From positions 1 to 18,432 of the forward strand of contig FWWN02000333.1 in NCBI GenBank assembly GCA_900175165.2: a DNA stretch of 18,432 bases. The letters run 5' to 3'. The notes beneath the pieces are model-generated. The model did not search any database. It was not told the DNA's origin and worked only from the letters and a program-made list of their open reading frames with translations. The position numbers and the translations under genes were made by a program. Below are positions 9,693-18,431 of this stretch, one piece after another. Position 1 is the first letter of the stretch; every line of letters begins with the position of its first letter. This stretch comes from Rhizomucor pusillus. Taxonomy: Eukaryota > Mucoromycota > Mucoromycetes > Mucorales > Lichtheimiaceae.

Positions 9693-11041
9693 ATGTCAGG
9701 CAAGTCAGCTTCAGAACTTTGGGTGGATCTCTATGTTTTCTGACTGTGTCTGTACGTACAGCTCTCGCAAAAGAACGCGCCGTAGCTATCCAAGCTGTGC
9801 TCCAGGCAAGCAAAGTATGTCAGTCTGTATTTCAGCATCTCGTCGCCAATGAGACTTTGACCAAGAACGACAAATCTCCCGTCACTGGTAATGGGATTAA
9901 CGCACGCTGCTAGTACGTGGTGTACTGATATTGTTTCCAGTGGCCGACTTCTCGGCTCAGGCCATTATCAACACATATTTGCACAAGGCTTTCCCGGAAG
10001 ATCCTATCATCGGCGAAGAAGACTCGAAAGATTTGCGTGGAGACGAAGGCAAAGTACTTCGCGAAAAGGTTTTCACATTGACAAACGGTGTTCTCGCAAA
10101 AGATGAACAGTTAAGCGAGGAAGAGGTATGAAATGTTGCTTTGAGTTTCAAGATTAAGAAAGCTGTTGACAGATCCTCTCAGATCTTGAATGCTATCGAC
10201 CGTGGCAACTATGCCGGTGGTCCTAAAGGAAGTATGTGAAATAATATAAATACCCAAAGGATGCATGGATACTTACAGATATGCAAAGGACACTGGGCTC
10301 TTGACCCAATTGATGGAACCAAGGGATTTTTGCGAGGTGGACAATATGCAGTCTGTTTGGCCTTGATTGTCGACGGCGTTGTCCAACTCGGTGTTATGGG
10401 TACTCCTAACCTTCCCGTCGATCCTGCCAAGCCTGATGGAGAAAAGGGCACCTTGTTCGTTACTGTACGAGGAGAAGGCGCTTTCCAGGTATTTTTGCAT
10501 AGTCGGTATTCTTGCATAAACAATGATAGCTTACAACGGATTCAGCGCTCCTTCACCGATGTCACCGAAACCAAGATTCAGTTCAACAACATCACATCGA
10601 CTGATCAAGCCACTTTCTGCGAGTCAGTGGAGGCCGGCCACTCATCGCACGGTGACGCTGCTGAAATCGCAAAACTGCTGAATATTACCAAGCCAGCTGT
10701 CAGAATGGACAGTCAAGCCAAATACTGCTCGATTTCTCGAGGAGATGGCGATATCTATTTGCGTCTGCCGACAAGCAAGGCTTATGTCGAAAAGATTTGG
10801 GTACTTGACAGTCAAGCCAGCTTGAAAATGCCTAATCTCTAACAGTATCTATGGAACGTAGGACCATGCCTCTGGTTCTCTGCTGGTCACTGAGGCCGGA
10901 GGTAAAGTTACCGATATTTATGGAAAACCTCTTGATTTCTCTATTGGTCGCACACTCGAAGCCAACAAGGGTGTTGTGGCTGCGAACGCTACTATTTTTG
11001 ATACCGTATTGAAAGCTGTGCAACAAGTTCTTAAGATTTAA
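9693..11041 (+). CDS. MET22: 3'(2'),5'-bisphosphate nucleotidase (Hal2/Met22 type)
   Basis: Hydrolyses 3'-phosphoadenosine 5'-phosphate (PAP) to AMP, removing the by-product of sulfate assimilation; it is the lithium/sodium-sensitive enzyme in yeast. Exons: 9693-9699, 9762-9887, 9941-10125, 10183-10231, 10289-10488, 10546-10800, 10862-11041 (1002 nt, 333 aa; yeast Hal2 is about 357). Mg/Li-site signatures of the FIG superfamily are all present: NDKSPVTVADFSAQ with Asp47, GEED with Glu70, WALDPIDGTKGF with Asp128, Ile130 and Asp131, and WDHASGSLLV with Asp275. The 7-nt first exon gives ATGTCAG, then a GC donor (GCAAGT at 9700) and a TACAG acceptor at 9761, producing MSALAKERAVAIQAV. This matches how family N-termini begin, and the ATG context (AAAATG) is good. 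An in-frame upstream ATG at 9561 could give a longer form. The fifth exon uses an AAAG acceptor, chosen because it restores the conserved GRHWALD. No key residue is missing. Confidence 0.93.
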
Positions 11042-11354
11042 CGGGTTGAATCGTTACAAGAGAACATAGAAGTCTATAAGGCTACATTGGGTTTTCATGT
11101 ATAAAAGATTGATTCGTAAGAGTTTACATTTCCAGAGCTGGTCCCTGAATCTGCGTCTGACGTCTAGTAAATTATGAAATCAAACCATGTTAGCCTGTGA
11201 GGAGAACCACGTAAACAGCCACACCTTAGGGATCTTATGCGACAAAATAGCTTGTCTTGTGGAATAATAAAAAGAAATGACCAGTTGAGTATAAATGTCA
11301 TGATCTCTGTATCCGTTTGGTCGCATCGCTTTAGTTAGACACGAAACAGCCTAA
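11042..11354. other. 3' flank of the nucleotidase gene, no gene seen
   Basis: AT-rich sequence after the stop at 11039-11041. AATAAT/AATAAA-like runs near 11264-11271 could serve as a poly(A) signal for the plus-strand gene. Nothing else is recognisable before the minus-strand open frames begin at 11355. Confidence 0.5.
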
Positions 11355-11715
11355 TCAAGGAGTATTGTGAGTATACACGTAGCGCACGCCGATATTAAAA
11401 CGCATTACATGTAAATTCGCAGCTGCAATGGCGCTCGGTGTATATGCGCCGGCTGATATCTCTGAAGAACGTTCAATGATCCTTTGAGCTGAGCGAGCCA
11501 TCGAGGGTATGTAAGCGACTGTTTCTTCCAATTTCTGCAAAACACTTCGCGCTTAGCAGGCCTGCTATTTCAACGGTATATCCTTGGTTGGAGTTTACCT
11601 TGCAATATTCAGGCGAGAAGACAAGTGGATAATCAATTATAAGCTTGGATGACCAGAGCTGATTGAACGCTGTGCATAAGTAGTTACGCAATACTTCTGG
11701 TGGATCCTCCAGCAT
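11355..11715 (-). CDS. Possible small two-exon gene of unknown function (98 aa), or 3' end of a larger one
   Basis: Minus-strand exons 11715-11599 and 11534-11355 join across a 64-nt intron (donor GTAAAC at 11598, acceptor TTTGCAG ending 11535, possible branch TGCTAAG), giving 98 aa. The sequence starts MLEDPPEVLRNYLCTAFNQL and ends in a Tyr/Thr-rich tail; a middle segment is Ala/Ser-rich and probably helical (SAGAYTPSAIAAANLH). I recognise no domain. The frame is open upstream of the ATG for only about 20 codons before a stop, so either this is a small gene or an upstream exon is missing or decayed. The splice signals argue for coding; lack of a known family and the gene-poor setting argue against it. 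Roughly even odds. Confidence 0.35.
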
Positions 11716-11724
11716 ATCCGACAA

Positions 11725-12972
11725 TGCATGAGGTTGTAATTAACGGAGCAGTCAAGGACTGATGCGATGGGTCACCCATTGCGTTGCAAGCGCTCTCATG
11801 AATTAGCCAAAAAAAAAAAGGATATGATCTGTATTCCATTCTACGGAGATACATAGGCGTTTCAAGCTACCGTGAGGCATGGCTTGCTTCAATAAATGGG
11901 AAAGCGGTGTAGTGTTAGCTGCACTGGATGCTTTGTATTGGCTGATGGCTACAGAGATAGAAGATGTAAAATTAATAAATATTCCAACACGCATGCCCTG
12001 CACCAAATTTACACCGTCGAGAATGGTTTCTAGCAACGGTTTGCTGCAAAGCTATACCGCATTGCTTAAAGCACTGCGATTTAAGCAGTAAGGTCCCTTG
12101 ATTACGCAAGCATAGAAAATTTTATCTTACGTTTTCAACAGGCTGATGCAGCCAGCCTCTGGGGGCCAGACACTCTATGCCATTGATGTTACCGATGCAG
12201 TAAGCAATATTGTCAAGGACCAGATGCAGTGATGGCAGTCATAGTAACAATGAAAAAGAAAGGATATGTCTATCTCCAAAGTACCACTGCTCAAGACGAC
12301 ATCTAGTTTCTCAAGTGAGAATATATCGTCCAATTGTGGATGGTGCGCGTAAGAAATGCAAGATATGCATCTCATTCTCAAGAAATTGAAGGGGCATGCG
12401 GCATCGGTGGCTGACATGAACTGCTGTCTCTGCTTGATAGTCGTTGGTATAATCAATGCTACTTCGCGCTCACGTTGGTAATGGTTCAAATTGGTTTGCA
12501 CAGATTTATAGCAAGCCATAGCAGAAATAGATGCGATTTAAAACAATGGAGAAAAATGAAAAATTAAAGTGCTGTCAAGAAGAGTCCGTGACGCGTCCAC
12601 GTATGTCCTTTGCAATACATACGTTCGATGGTACAGCTCTCTTCAAATTAATGCAAAAATGCACCGTGTTCCATAAGGCAAAATACTATCAGGCTATTCA
12701 AAAACTCATTCATCTTCACTGAATTGGTAAGCAATATTAAAGGGCTGGATTTATACCACAAAAGTCCTGCACTTGCCTGACGCATTCATTATTTTTCATA
12801 TTTCCTTTGATTCTTATTAGTAAAAGCCTCAAATACTTAGTCATCGATGCAGAACATTCGAGTAGGGTGCTGTCAGGACGTAGTAAACACAGGTCACGTT
12901 GAAATGTCTGCAACAGTCAGCAATTCCTAAGCAACCCATAATCTCACGTCGGACATTGAATTTGTTCATGGA
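11725..12972. other. Gene-poor stretch with coding-like minus-strand fragments
   Basis: Minus-strand open frames lie at 12036-11803 and 12519-12175. Another frame over about 12490-12130 reads coding-like segments (FLENEMHILHFLRAP, then LVLDNIAYCIGNINGIECL), separated by two in-frame TGA codons with no splice signals between. That pattern fits a decayed gene. Pieces such as SLKRLCISVEWN and FSLEKLDVVLSS recall leucine-rich-repeat F-box proteins only vaguely. A plus-strand frame at 11879-12091 and a short one at 12531-12722 are equally unsupported. A run of 11 adenines starts near 11809. No family is recognised. Confidence 0.3.
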
Positions 12973-12980
12973 TATAAAAA
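12973..12980 (+). promoter_or_regulatory. TATA box of the pirin gene
   Basis: TATAAAAA lies 43 to 50 nt upstream of the pirin ATG at 13023, on the same strand. This spacing implies a short 5' untranslated region. The motif is seen directly; its use is inferred. Confidence 0.6.
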
Positions 12981-13022
12981 GCATCACCCTTGGATGAAAG
13001 AAACTTTTCCATATCACAAACG

Positions 13023-14027
13023 ATGACAACCCGCGTTGCTAGAAAGATCATTAAATCCGTCCTATCCCGCGAGCAAATGGATGGCGTTGGTGCTCGAGGT
13101 GAGTATTATAGCCATCGACTTGTATACATTGTATTAACCTGTTGGATCATTCTAGTTTACCGAAGCATTGGCAGCCACCAGCTTCGCAACCTCGACCCAT
13201 TCCTTATGCTCGATGAATTTGATGTTAGAGCGCCAGGAGGCTTCCCTGATCATCCGCACCGTGGTTTTGAAACCGTGACCTATATGCTCGAAGGCGAGTT
13301 TCTTCACGAAGACTTTAAAGGACACAAAGGACGCATCGGCCCTGGTGACTTGCAATGGATGTCTGCTGCCCGTGGAATTGTGCATGCCGAAATTCCTGCA
13401 AACAACAGCCGTGCTCATGGTTTACAGCTTTGGGTTAACCTATCTGCGAAGGACAAGATGGCCGAGCCAAATTATCAAGAATATCCCGCTTCCAAAGTTA
13501 CACACGTTTCCCCAGAACCTGGTATAGATATCAAGGTCATTGCTGGCGAGTCCTACGGTGTCAAGAGCCCTGTTATGACACGAACGCCGACCATGTTTAT
13601 CGATGTCAAGCTGGCAAAGGGAAAGACAATGGAGCAAGTTATTCCCAAGGAGTACGCTGGTTTCATTTATACTATCGCTGGAACGGCTCTTTATGGTTCG
13701 GACAAGCACAAATCGGAAGCCCACCATACTTTGGTCCTCAGTGAAAATGGTGGTACTTATATTCCCGTCGAGTCTCTGTCAGACGATTGCCATTTCGTCA
13801 TTATTGCCGGTCAGCCCATCCGAGAACCCATTGTGCAATATGGTCCGTTTGTCATGGTAAGTGATACATCGAGAATTATGAAAAGATCATAAATATTTGA
13901 CTCTCCAGCCGCATTGTAGAATACCCAGCAAGAAATTTACAAAGCATTCCATGATTACGACCGAGGTGTGAACGGTTTTGAAGGCGCTCCTGCCTGGCAA
14001 TCGACTATTCGCGACCGTTGGACATAA
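13023..14027 (+). CDS. Pirin (cupin-fold iron-binding nuclear protein / quercetinase-like)
   Basis: Bicupin metalloprotein. Human pirin is a nuclear iron-dependent transcriptional cofactor, and some microbial members act as quercetin dioxygenases, so the role here is open. Exons are 13023-13098, 13156-13856 and 13920-14027 (885 nt, 294 aa; human pirin is 290), with introns of 57 nt (GTGAGT/CTAG) and 63 nt (GTAAGT/GTAG). The pirin signature is complete: DHPHRGFETVTYMLEGEF supplies His58 and His60, and ARGIVHAE supplies His102 and Glu104, equivalent to the four iron ligands. The second cupin follows from about 180, and the C-terminus ends in RDRWT. An open frame runs upstream of 13023 but contains no in-frame ATG, so this start is firm; a TATA box lies about 45 nt away. 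It converges on PUS3 with 77 bp between the stops. Confidence 0.95.
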
Positions 14028-14104
14028 ATGCTTTAAAACATGGATATTTTAGATATATTCTTTCTTATATTTCTTTGTACATAAATTCTATGTAGTTATT
14101 ATAT
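14028..14104. terminator. Shared convergent 3' region of pirin and PUS3
   Basis: The 77 bp between two converging stop codons is very AT-rich, with TATATT/TTATAT and ACATAAAT motifs readable on both strands. Both transcripts must carry their cleavage and poly(A) signals here or overlap into each other's coding ends. No canonical AATAAA is seen. Confidence 0.45.
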
Positions 14105-15469
14105 TTACAGTGATGTCTTTTGCTTCTTTTTAGCGTGATACTTTTCCTTCTTGACTTGGTCAGAATCGCATCTTGGCCGATCCATCAACTTTTTGTATTT
14201 AGCAGACCGTAACTCTTTGCCACCGCCGAGAACAACAGCCCTGCTGCTGCTTGAATCATTGTCTAAGTACTGTGCCAGGTTCGTTTCGGTTGTCACAGGG
14301 AATGGCAGCATGTATCGCATAAACGTTTGATACAATAAGGTCTTGGTCATCGAAGCGCTCCAAGAGTCTCGCCAATGCTGGTAAATTCTGGCTGGGCTCG
14401 GTATCGTAGGTCCTGTCGCATATACCCAATCTATGCCGTCAAACTCGCACTCGTATAACAAAAGTGGAAGTTCACTTGCCATCGGATAGTCAGGTCTAGA
14501 GGGTATCTTTTCGATATTCAAGAGATCCTTGACTATAGTCGGCTCTTCTAGACGCTGACCGACCAGAAATAGGATGGACATTATACATCGCACTTGGTGC
14601 CATAAGAACGCTGTTCCTTTGAGCTCTACTTCCCAGAAGTCTACATTTGGTCCAATCTTCTCCTGAGTATTTGCTACAGGTCTGATGTCGAGCGAGAGTA
14701 TTGTGCGTACATAGTTGGTGATGTTTTTGGATGGATCCAATTTACAAAAGTTTCGAAAGTCGTGATCGCCTAGCATATAGCTTGCTCCCTCTCGCATTGC
14801 ATCGATATCCAGTGTCCCCTTGCAGAAGAAATATTTGTAGGTTCTTGATTTGCAGTCAAAGCGAGCGTTGAAATCTGGAGATACTGGTGCCCACGCTAAC
14901 ACACGAATATCTTCGGGAAGCAGACGATTGATAGTCTCCAGATACGGTATCTCTGGTGTGCCTGGGTTGTTGCAGCGTACTTTGAGTGAGACAACCTGCC
15001 CGAGACCACTCACGCCTTTATCTGTTCTTCCGCATCGGGAGAAGTTGCAGTTTTCTGGATCGACAATAAGCCTGCAGTTTTGCAACGCTTGGAAAAGCCG
15101 GCCTTCAACTGTAGGCACTTTGACTTCATCTCCCTGCGCTGCAAATCCCATGTAGTTCCAACCGAGATACGCAACTTTAAGTGCAATGTGTCGCTGGCTG
15201 TATTTGCTTATATCGAAGGGCCGTTCTTTCTTCATCGATTTCTTCTGTTTCTTGTCCGTGGTCGTCGTGGTCGTCGTGTTCGTCGTCGGGCTCGCCGTTG
15301 CAGAAGTAGCGGTCTGTCCTTCGAGTTGTGCAATGCGCTCGAGCAATTGATCTCGAGACCATCCATCATACCGACTGGCAGAAGACTCCATTCGTAGCAG
15401 CAATAGGTGTGTTTTTCTCGTTGCACGGATTCGAGCTGCAGCGCGGAATGTCCAAGTGCAAAAGAGCAT
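14105..15469 (-). CDS. PUS3: tRNA pseudouridine(38/39) synthase (Pus3/Deg1, TruA family)
   Basis: Isomerises uridine to pseudouridine at positions 38/39 of the tRNA anticodon stem-loop. Intronless, 454 aa from ATG 15469. The catalytic motif CGRTDKGVSGLGQVVSLKV holds the nucleophilic Asp (residue 150 from this start), and RTYKYFF, FRNFCKLD and GTAFLWHQVRCIMSIL are the other hallmark TruA segments. The region before the domain has a Thr run (about 65-71) and a Lys-rich patch. Eukaryotic Pus3 proteins commonly begin near MESSASRYDGWSRDQLLERI, which here corresponds to an internal ATG at 15391 (428 aa). The upstream ATG adds 26 residues that are Arg-rich with no acidic residue, beginning MLFCTWTFRAAARIRATRK, which looks like a mitochondrial targeting peptide. 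Two products from alternative starts are therefore plausible. The frame is open further, but only to a GTG at 15490. The C-terminus is Lys-rich and nuclear-signal-like. Confidence 0.94.
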   Translation of the reverse strand: MLFCTWTFRAAARIRATRKTHLLLLRMESSASRYDGWSRDQLLERIAQLEGQTATSATASPTTNTTTTTTTDKKQKKSMKKERPFDISKYSQRHIALKVAYLGWNYMGFAAQGDEVKVPTVEGRLFQALQNCRLIVDPENCNFSRCGRTDKGVSGLGQVVSLKVRCNNPGTPEIPYLETINRLLPEDIRVLAWAPVSPDFNARFDCKSRTYKYFFCKGTLDIDAMREGASYMLGDHDFRNFCKLDPSKNITNYVRTILSLDIRPVANTQEKIGPNVDFWEVELKGTAFLWHQVRCIMSILFLVGQRLEEPTIVKDLLNIEKIPSRPDYPMASELPLLLYECEFDGIDWVYATGPTIPSPARIYQHWRDSWSASMTKTLLYQTFMRYMLPFPVTTETNLAQYLDNDSSSSRAVVLGGGKELRSAKYKKLMDRPRCDSDQVKKEKYHAKKKQKTSL

Positions 15470-16030
15470 ACAACTGGCTCCACAAGCCACTGGAACTGGA
15501 TTCTTGCATTATCATTATGCAGAAATCGTATTGCGGCTGTCAAGGCCGCCCTGATCTAAAATTCTACTTTAAGCTTTTCTTTTGATATTGCTCGACTTCC
15601 TGCTGTATTAATATGCTTTAAAAAGCGATAACAAAAGCCTTATCTGAACCATTCCAGGCACCAGTGTGCGATAGCGTACTTTCTACGGACTACCGGATAC
15701 TTGAATTCGTAATAAGTAGACAATATATCGACATGCAAATAGATGAAGTAAATAGTTGAGTAAGACAATCTCGCGTGTGCTTTCGATATGAGCTTCAGAC
15801 TATGAATACTGAGCTTATTTGCGCCTTCAGCATCGTTTAATTAGGATGAATTTGGATTGAGTCGCTTCCAACAATGTGAGCCACATTATCCAATATGACT
15901 CAGCCCAGCGAATTTAGGTCACCATAGTGAAGGGAAGGGAATTGCTACGGGCAGGGCTAAAGGGCAGAGCTAAAGGGCAGGTCCAGCGGATTTGAATTAC
16001 ACAGGTCTCATTATGGGCAGGTACTGATAT
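15470..16030. other. Upstream region of PUS3 and flank of the TIR element
   Basis: No gene is seen. It contains the presumed PUS3 promoter (minus strand) without an obvious TATA box. A TGACTCA (AP-1/Gcn4-type) heptamer at 15896-15902 could be chance. A short tandem repeat lies at 15950-15982. Confidence 0.5.
15950..15982. repeat. 13-bp tandem repeat, about 2.5 copies
   Basis: Two consecutive units GGGCAGGGCTAAA and GGGCAGAGCTAAA differ at one base and are followed by a partial third unit GGGCAGG. The same GGGCAGGT string recurs near 16016, just outside the TIR element. It is GC-richer than its surroundings. Confidence 0.75.
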
Positions 16031-16118
16031 ACGTAAGAAATGAGAAAAATGTTAATAACACGAAGACGAAGGTTACTCACAAAATAAAGGGTAGTGGCTA
16101 TAAAAACTAGGTTTATTG
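16031..16118 (+). repeat. Left terminal inverted repeat of the element
   Basis: 88 bp running inwards from ACGTAAGAAATGAG to AAAACTAGGTTTATT. It pairs with the right arm at 16856-16974, with a few substitutions and one gap of about 33 bases. Confidence 0.75.
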
Positions 16119-16187
16119 TAGACCAAGCATTTACGAAGGTGCGGAACTCCAAAGTCACGCATAACGTGTTTGCGGAGGGTGGTTCCT

Positions 16188-16851
16188 ATGCGTGGTTTCT
16201 TCGAAACCTGTCAGCGGTGGTTATTGTTTAATGCTTGCCCAGATTTATGTGGTTTACCACACAGTATCTTTACGGAGAACCTTTTCCCTAATTTCACCGC
16301 TGCAGTACGCGTTCGCGGCAAGGTGCATGATGTTTTTGTAATTGATATTAAGAAGCCTGGAGGAAAATATCCTGGACCCTACAGTGATCAAGGCGAACTA
16401 GGGAAAGAACTAAATATGATGATGATTGACGTCCTGGTGGCTGCCGGGGTGAACAAGTCCATCGTTGTGATCTGCTAGTAGCAGGTACGTTGCGATTGTT
16501 GTAAGTGAAATGAGTATTACGACGGAGTGCCAAATGTTCTCATCGTTTTGAAGCAGGATCGTCTTACAAAGTGTTTCGGTTCACACTGGATAACAAAATG
16601 GTGATCAGTGATTTTGAAATGATTACAACGGTATAGCATTTGCTACAGCTACCACGTATTATGGAATGTTTAATTCAAATCAAGGTACTACTTTAATTGA
16701 AGAGGAGAAACTAGAACTAAAATTAATTTCTACAGCAGGATTTGATACCAGCAACGAAATGGCAGGTAATTACCAAAAACGCGTCATGATACCACCCTCC
16801 CCAAATCCATCGTGCGTGACTCTGGAGTTCGCGCCTGCGACAAATCCTTAG
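16188..16851 (+). pseudogene. Relic of a second multicopy repeat-family gene (PD-(D/E)xK-like signature)
   Basis: An open frame from ATG 16188 stops at TAG 16476-16478. It reads VRVRGKVHDVFVIDIKKPGG, which resembles motif II/III of PD-(D/E)xK nuclease-like domains (Asp, then Asp-x-Lys), followed by GELGKELNMMMIDVLVAAGV. The family reading appears to continue beyond the stop in a shifted frame: a short LVAG at the codons CTAGTAGCA, an apparent intron (GTACGT near 16484 to GCAG near 16556), SSYKVFRFTLDNKMVISDF up to a stop near 16636, then LLQLPRIMECLIQIK near 16640-16683. Shifts and stops mark it as dead. I associate this layout with dispersed Mucorales proteins of unknown role. The nuclease suggestion is only a motif-level guess. 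Confidence 0.5.
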
Positions 16852-16855
16852 CACT

Positions 16856-16974
16856 AAATAAACCTAGTTTTGATAACGGCAACCCTTTATTTTGCCACTC
16901 GCATCCTTTCCTAAACATTCAACATCTTTAGTAACCTTCGTCTTTGCGTTATTAACATTTTGCTCATTTCTCGT
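16856..16974 (-). repeat. Right terminal inverted repeat of the element
   Basis: 119 bp, from AATAAACCTAGTTTT out to CTCATTTCTCGT. Compared with the left arm it holds an extra segment of about 33 bases around 16897-16930 and a slightly different spacer before CTAGTTTT. Confidence 0.75.
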
Positions 16975-17644
16975 TTCCATAATAAAATAAGCTCCAAGGA
17001 TCAAATCTAAAAGTCACCTTGTCCTGAGCCACGGTGTCGGCGGTCGTTCGGACCTCCGGTCCAAGTTGAACAACCATGACAGCATCCTTCTTGTGTTCAT
17101 ATTAACGAGCAGGACCTGTGTGAGTCATGCGATGCGCGATTGAACCTCTTTAAACCTGATTTTAGAATGATTATCCAAGATATGGAATGCTGAGAAATGC
17201 TGATAGCTGGATCTTGTTTACTGGTAGAAATTAATTCAGAGTTTAGAATGATATTGTCTCTTTGCCTGGCGGATATTGTATAGGGAAGGAGAGGTGAGCC
17301 AAAAAGCATAAAGATATATATCTACAACCCTCCTAGGACCCTTTAGTGCAACAGCCCGCCCGTGGTTTTCCGTTTGTCAAAATGAGTTACAACATTCAGT
17401 GTAAATTAGTCATGATACCAGCACTCGGCAACCGTCGACGTGGCGCGTGTGGCTGCAATGTTCATTTCTCGATGGAGACGAGTTTGCAAGTGAATAAGTC
17501 AGAAAGGAGTAACAGTAACAGGATAAAAGTTTAGAATAAACAGACTTAAGCGATGGAAGATATATTCAAACGATTGTGGATGGGCGGGGAAGTGAAATAG
17601 AGATGATAATTTTGAGGAAATATACAATGTGGAACACTGGATAT
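16975..17644. other. Intergenic stretch with small hairpins, no supported gene
   Basis: A perfect inverted repeat GGACC-TCC-GGTCC lies at 17050-17062, in a locally GC-rich patch. A palindrome AGATATATATCT lies at 17312-17323, upstream of a short plus-strand frame with an ATG at 17382 (MSYNIQCKLVMIPALG...) that ends by about 17534. That frame has no recognisable family and I do not call it a gene. Confidence 0.5.
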
Positions 17645-18431
17645 TCACGCTTCAGGATATTTTCTTTTTCTGCCGAAATTTGGCCGTAGCGGTGAAAAGC
17701 ATGGTGGAAGGAGCACTGTCTTCGGTTTCGTATCGAAAGAAAGCGGGCAAGGCTGACCGTCAGAATCCATTTCCGCAAGGGTTGTTTCCATCGTATAGTT
17801 CGCCTGCCAGACGGCCTGCAGGATCTCCGTCATCCGCTTTTGGAGGTTCGCTGCAGATGATGGATATCTTAGCCGTTTGGTATTCCTCGTAATACGGCAC
17901 ACATGGCGCTTTGGACAATCCATTATCATGAGCTTCATTTTCAATCCTACAGTTGTAGCAAATTAGCTTGGCGCTTCTAGAAAGGAGGAACACAGTAAAG
18001 TAACATACCGCTCAAGACAAAGCTGACTGTCCGCAGCTGCTGAAGTTTATCTGGACAGTCCTTTGCCAGAACAAAAAGCATATCCTTAAGCGTCTTCGGA
18101 AGTTTAGTCCAGATTCATTCATCTAGTTCATAATCAATGGTTTTAAACAAGACATCGACTTTGGCGCCGACTCTCTTCCGACACATTGCATCGATTGTGG
18201 GTATGGAGCGACCAAAGCTGACACGCTCCGAGCTAGCTTTCGACATAATTTCATCTCTAGAGCAATATCTCGTTAAAGATTTTCCAAAACCTTTTCAAGT
18301 TGGCAATAGCATACGTCGTCACATCGACATTGCTCTGGTCGAAACAATGGTCTATCAAGACCCAAACTCTCTTCAGATAATCCGACTCAGAACAGGTGGA
18401 ATTCAGGTAGCCGCTCATCAGAAGCTCGATG
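17645..18431 (-). pseudogene. Decayed 3' half of the multicopy repeat-family gene (right copy)
   Basis: Mirror copy of the left relic, cut by the right window edge and reading inwards. It has the same frame breaks (stops at 18259-18257 and 18117-18115) and the same 62-nt intron (18008-17947). The last exon 17946-17645 encodes the same MIMDCPKRHVCRITRN segment. After residue METTLAEM the two copies differ completely in a Pro/Ser-rich linker (this copy is 12 codons longer), then resemble each other again in a basic FGRKRK tail before the stop. That tail suggests a nuclear localisation signal. Function unknown. Confidence 0.6.

Larger units (their letters stand above)
16031..16974. mobile_element. 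TIR-bounded element (about 944 bp) carrying a repeat-family gene relic
   Basis: The left end (16031-16118) and right end (16856-16974, read as reverse complement) match closely. Shared blocks are GAAATGAG, AAAATGTTAATAAC, GACGAAGGTTACT, CAAAATAAAGGGT and AAAACTAGGTTTATT, in the same order. The right arm carries about 33 extra bases between GGTTACT and CAAAATAAAGGG. This is the layout of a non-autonomous DNA transposon or a foldback-type element. No transposase is seen inside; the interior is a decayed repeat-family gene. I could not find a convincing target-site duplication, so the outer limits are accurate only to a few bases. Confidence 0.7.

Noticed and set aside
12531..12722. 63-residue plus-strand frame between the nucleotidase and pirin
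   Set aside because: No family resemblance, no promoter or splice context, AT-rich; probably chance.
17346..17534. Short plus-strand frame with a TATA-like palindrome upstream
   Set aside because: The composition is not clearly coding and no domain or homolog is recognised; too short to support.
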